From contig JAUPVY010000028.1 of the NCBI GenBank assembly GCA_030916785.1, positions 1 to 7,221 of the forward strand: a stretch of 7,221 nucleotides of DNA. Reading direction: 5' to 3'. The stretch comes from Patescibacteria group bacterium. GTDB lineage: Bacteria; Patescibacteriota; Minisyncoccia; Phycocordibacterales; DATDWN01. Made by a program: the position numbers and the translations under genes. Positions 4,762-7,221 of this stretch are shown piece by piece; position 1 is the stretch's first letter; each line of letters opens with the position of its first letter. A model generated the notes under the pieces. The model ran no database searches. It was not told the DNA's origin and saw only the letters and a program-made list of their open reading frames with translations.

Positions 4762-6177
4762 TTAAATAGTAAGCACAAGCAAAGTATTTGTACTTCCAAC
4801 CTTTCCAAATGGCATACCGGCCGAAACTACAACCTTCTCACCTTTTTTAGCAATATTATTTTCTACAACAAATTTTGTAATCTGTTTTGTAAAAACATCA
4901 ACATTTTTTGAGCACAACATTTTTACTGGATAAACTCCGTAAGAAAGCACGAGTTGTTTACAGGCAACTTCGTGAGGACTTATGCTGAAAATTTTAAACG
5001 GTGTACGAAAACGAGTAATCATTCGAGCTGTTAATCCTGACTCTGTTAGGGCGATGATAGCTTTTGCGTTCACATCTTCGGCCACTCTGACCACAGAAAG
5101 AGTTACGGCGTTTACCACCTCCTCGTCTCCATCCAAATCAATAAATTTTCTAAGAGGTAGCGACTCTTCTGAAACAAGAGCAACTCTACTCATAACCTTT
5201 ATAGATTCAACCGGGAAATGCCCTGTAGCTGTTTCCCCCGAAAGCATGATAGCGTCAGTTCCGTCAAAAATAGCATTTGCAACATCTGAAACTTCTGCTC
5301 GTGTCGGAACAGGAGAATGCTCCATCGAATCAAGCATTTGAGTGGCGGTTATCACTGGCTTCCCAGCCTTATTACATTTTGAAATAAAATCTTTTTGGAG
5401 AACTGGAACATTTTCCGCGCCCACCTCAACCGCCAAATCCCCTCTTGCGACCATCACACCATCTGCCACTTTTAGTATTTCATCAAAATTATCTACTGCT
5501 TCAGTCGTTTCTATTTTAGAGATTATTAAACTTTTTGATTTTGCTTTATCTAAAATAGACCGAAGCTCTAAGACGTCTCCGGCTGTTCTTACAAAAGAAA
5601 ATGCCACGAACTCCACTTTGTTTTTTACACCAAATTCTATATCTGTCTTATCTTTTTCAGTCAGTGATTTTATGGAAAGATTCGCACCTGGAACATTTAC
5701 ACCCTTTCTGTTTGAAATCTCTCCCCCTTCGACAACTGTACATTTTATTTCTTCGCCCGCAATACTTTTAACTTTCAGATTTATTTTCCCGTCAAAAATC
5801 ATAATAGAGGATCCCGGCTTTATCTCTTTCGGCAACTTTTCATAATTTATATAAACGATAGTTTCATCACCTAAAATCTTTTTTGTAGTTAGAGTAAAAG
5901 TTTGACCTTTTTTAAGGACAATTTTTCCATCCTTAAAATCTCCAATACGAATCTTTGGACCAGAGAGGTCTTGAAGTATGGATATGTTGGACCCTGTTTT
6001 TTTAGCAACTTTCCTGACTAGATTTAAATTCTTTTGATGGCTGGCGTGGTCACCATGACTAAAATTCATACGAATAACATTCAACCCCTCTTTAAACATC
6101 TTCTCCAAAACTTCTTCTTTTGCAGAAGCTGGACCGAGAGTCGCAACTATCTTTGTATTCTTTATTTTTGTATTCAT
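4762..6177 (-). CDS. pyk: Pyruvate kinase
   Basis: This 471-residue enzyme converts phosphoenolpyruvate and ADP to pyruvate and ATP, the last step of glycolysis. Family motifs, numbered from the start chosen here, are KIVATLGPAS (9-18), VIRMNFSHG (34-42), DLSGPKIRIG (70-79) and the catalytic lysine Lys221 in ISKIE. VMVARGDLAVEV (241-252), ATQMLDSM with PTRAEVSDVANAI (278-303) and SGETATG (313-319) follow. The C-terminal allosteric-type domain ends with GSTNTLLVL. The length is typical, so the enzyme looks intact. I chose ATG 6177 over the longer ATG 6195, because TGA-TATACT, a good extended -10, overlaps the six extra codons and the motif-bearing part begins right after Met 6177. That leaves an 8-base gap from -10 to ATG and no SD. 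It is divergent from uppP. Confidence 0.97.
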   Translation of the reverse strand: MNTKIKNTKIVATLGPASAKEEVLEKMFKEGLNVIRMNFSHGDHASHQKNLNLVRKVAKKTGSNISILQDLSGPKIRIGDFKDGKIVLKKGQTFTLTTKKILGDETIVYINYEKLPKEIKPGSSIMIFDGKINLKVKSIAGEEIKCTVVEGGEISNRKGVNVPGANLSIKSLTEKDKTDIEFGVKNKVEFVAFSFVRTAGDVLELRSILDKAKSKSLIISKIETTEAVDNFDEILKVADGVMVARGDLAVEVGAENVPVLQKDFISKCNKAGKPVITATQMLDSMEHSPVPTRAEVSDVANAIFDGTDAIMLSGETATGHFPVESIKVMSRVALVSEESLPLRKFIDLDGDEEVVNAVTLSVVRVAEDVNAKAIIALTESGLTARMITRFRTPFKIFSISPHEVACKQLVLSYGVYPVKMLCSKNVDVFTKQITKFVVENNIAKKGEKVVVSAGMPFGKVGSTNTLLVLTI

Positions 6178-6185
6178 AATTCGGG

Positions 6186-6194
6186 AGTATATCA
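6186..6194 (-). promoter_or_regulatory. Extended -10 promoter of pyruvate kinase
   Basis: On the minus strand TGA-TATACT reads from 6194 down to 6186, eight bases before ATG 6177. The transcript should be leaderless or nearly so. Its -35 region would fall on the -10 box of uppP (6211-6216), and no TTGACA-like match is seen there. Confidence 0.65.
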
Positions 6195-6210
6195 TAAATC
6201 GCCTTTGTAG

Positions 6211-6216
6211 TATAAT
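6211..6216 (+). promoter_or_regulatory. -10 box of uppP
   Basis: A perfect TATAAT ends six bases (AAAAAA) before ATG 6223. There is no SD and no room for one in the transcript, so a leaderless mRNA is expected. It has no TG extension, and the -35 region overlaps the pyruvate kinase -10 (6186-6194). Confidence 0.65.
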
Positions 6217-6222
6217 AAAAAA

Positions 6223-6996
6223 ATGAATTTTTTAGATACGCTTATTTTAGGAATGGTAGAGGGTTTTACCGAATTCCTGCCGGTTTCTTCGACTGGGCAT
6301 TTACTCGTAGCTGGAGAAATTTTAAATATTCCAGAGACGGAATTTTTTAAAACTTTTGTGGTGGCGATACAGCTCGGCGCCATACTCGCAGTCGTCTTAA
6401 TATACTGGAAAAAAGTTTTAGGTAACTTAAATCTGAGTAAGAAAATTTTAACTGCTTTTATTCCTACTGCGATTATCGGATTCCTTCTATATAGCATTAT
6501 CAAAGACTTTTTATTTGAAAGCCTGGCAACCATAGCTTACGCCTTAATAGTCGGCGGAATCATAATTATAATTTTTGAATTTTTCCAAAAGAAAAAGATA
6601 GAGGATGATACACAAAAGCTTGAAGATATAAGTTACAAAAAAAGTTTTTTGATTGGACTTATCCAGGCTTTGGCGATAGTTCCCGGAGTATCCAGATCTG
6701 GCGCTACTATAATCGGTGGGATGGGTCTAGGTATTTCACGGAAAAATATCGTAGAGTTTTCATTCCTTTTGGCTGTGCCTACAATAGTCGCAGCCACAGG
6801 TTTTGACCTAGTTCAGTCAAAACTTAGTTTTTATCCCGGGGATTTAGAGAGGCTTTTGCTGGGATTTGTATTCTCTTTCATTTTTGCCTATCTTGCCATC
6901 AAGTTTTTTATACGCTTTATACAAAACCATTCTTTTATGATTTTCGGCGTTTACCGTATTCTGGCTGGAGTGTTGATAATTCTGCTTCTCATTTGA
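6223..6996 (+). CDS. uppP: Undecaprenyl-diphosphate phosphatase (UppP/BacA)
   Basis: This 257-residue integral membrane enzyme removes a phosphate from undecaprenyl diphosphate. That recycles the lipid carrier used for peptidoglycan and other envelope polymers, and overexpression of the family gives bacitracin resistance. The two signature regions are present: EGFTEFLPVSSTGH (13-26), with Glu13, Glu17 and His26, and PGVSRSGAT (154-162), with Arg158. Several hydrophobic segments alternate with short basic loops, including a hydrophilic stretch KKKIEDDTQKLEDISYKK (123-140). The length is slightly below the common 265-275 but nothing essential is missing. The start is fixed by the TATAAT six bases upstream and the conserved N-terminus. 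The gene is divergent from pyruvate kinase. No terminator hairpin is visible before the cold-shock gene. Confidence 0.96.
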   Translation: MNFLDTLILGMVEGFTEFLPVSSTGHLLVAGEILNIPETEFFKTFVVAIQLGAILAVVLIYWKKVLGNLNLSKKILTAFIPTAIIGFLLYSIIKDFLFESLATIAYALIVGGIIIIIFEFFQKKKIEDDTQKLEDISYKKSFLIGLIQALAIVPGVSRSGATIIGGMGLGISRKNIVEFSFLLAVPTIVAATGFDLVQSKLSFYPGDLERLLLGFVFSFIFAYLAIKFFIRFIQNHSFMIFGVYRILAGVLIILLLI

Positions 6997-7025
6997 TTGA
7001 CTTTATTTCCTAGGGGTGCTTTAAT
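6997..7025 (+). promoter_or_regulatory. Promoter of the cold-shock gene
   Basis: TTGACT (6997-7002) and TTTAAT (7020-7025) are spaced 17 bases apart, with a TGC extension before the -10 (7017-7019). This is the only promoter in the window with a good -35. The -35 begins directly after the uppP stop. Transcription should start near 7032, giving a leader of about 88 bases. Confidence 0.65.
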
Positions 7026-7031
7026 ATAGGT

Positions 7032-7119
7032 ATCAAATTTGACCTGTAAGAGAAACGAAGTCGGGTTTACAAATACAGCAATCATTTTGATATTTTAGAA
7101 GTAGTTTCTCTTATAGAAC
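7032..7119 (+). promoter_or_regulatory. Structured 5' leader of the cold-shock mRNA
   Basis: TAAGAGAAAC (7047-7056) and GTTTCTCTTA (7104-7113) are perfect complements. C-G, T-A and one G-U pair extend the stem to 13 pairs (7044-7056 with 7104-7116), ending three bases before the ATG. The AAAC at 7053-7056 could also pair locally with GTTT at 7065-7068, so two structures compete. Cold-shock mRNAs of other bacteria have temperature-sensitive leaders; a similar switch here is an inference. Confidence 0.5.
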
Positions 7120-7221
7120 ATGCAAACAGGTACAATCGCAAGAGTTACTGATAAAGGTTTTGGTTTTATTAAACCAGATCAAGCATCAGAAAAGGATCTA
7201 TTCTTCCACGCTACAAGCTTG
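7120..7221 (+). CDS. Cold-shock protein (CspA family), N-terminal part
   Basis: The first 34 codons are present; the gene runs off the end of the window. The product is a small cytoplasmic OB-fold protein that binds single-stranded RNA and DNA and melts RNA structure. RNP-1 is seen as KGFGFI (residues 12-17) and RNP-2 as LFFH (27-30), inside the typical start MQTGTIARVTDKGFGF. Cold-shock proteins are about 65-70 residues, so roughly half is visible. The start is clear from the family N-terminus, yet no SD precedes it and a long stem ends three bases upstream. It has its own promoter after uppP. I cannot tell which of several csp paralogues it is. Confidence 0.93.
   Translation, partial: MQTGTIARVTDKGFGFIKPDQASEKDLFFHATSL

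Noticed and set aside
4982..5845. Two adjacent plus-strand frames of 119 and 167 residues
   Set aside because: Both are antisense to pyruvate kinase, whose full set of motifs is on the other strand; their Ser/Thr/Phe-rich composition is typical of antisense shadows.
6178..6195. Longer pyruvate kinase N-terminus from ATG 6195
   Set aside because: The six added codons overlap an extended -10 box placed eight bases before ATG 6177, and the conserved part starts after Met 6177.
1..7221. CRISPR array, tRNA, rRNA or insertion sequence
   Set aside because: No regularly spaced direct repeats, no cloverleaf, no rRNA segment and no transposase frame or paired terminal repeats were found by reading both strands.

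Overview
The window looks like a piece of a small, AT-rich bacterial genome of the candidate phyla radiation (Patescibacteria; Parcubacteria-like is my best guess). The basis is the mix of short envelope genes, the codon and base usage, tight spacing, and a two-helix protein whose C-terminal domain I remember from such genomes. This is inference; no rRNA or ribosomal protein gene is present to fix the lineage. UGA is used as an ordinary stop (it ends uppP at the normal family length), which argues against the UGA=Gly lineages Gracilibacteria and SR1.

Bases 1-1847 are the accessory part. Two orphan genes (a 140-residue soluble protein at 187-609 and a 313-residue membrane-anchored protein at 786-1727) are separated by three copies of one boundary element. 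Each copy has a hairpin terminator with A/T flanks, followed directly by the promoter region of the next plus-strand gene. On the minus strand the T-tract runs into a short related reading frame (FF-[AV]-[MI]-L...). Copies 2 and 3 are 48/55 identical, and six of their seven differences fall at third codon positions of that minus-strand frame. This is the least explained signal in the window.

Bases 1848-4061 are a cell-envelope block: a sortase, a convergent 81-residue anchored protein carrying an FPKTG motif, a 50-residue lmo0937-type membrane protein (2945-3097), and an L,D-transpeptidase starting with GTG. A perfect 21-bp-arm palindrome serves as a shared terminator between the sortase and the 81-residue gene.

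Bases 4136-7221 carry housekeeping genes: an NAD(P)H-dependent FMN reductase, pyruvate kinase (minus strand, convergent with the reductase across a bidirectional terminator), undecaprenyl-diphosphate phosphatase (divergent from pyruvate kinase across 45 bases), and the first 34 codons of a cold-shock protein behind a structured leader. UppP recycles the lipid carrier for peptidoglycan precursors, the L,D-transpeptidase cross-links peptidoglycan, and the sortase processes surface proteins, so the window has a clear envelope theme.

No complete gene in the window has a recognisable Shine-Dalgarno sequence. Several have a TATAAT-like (often TGA-TATAAT) -10 box 6-8 bases before the start codon, as expected for leaderless or nearly leaderless transcripts.
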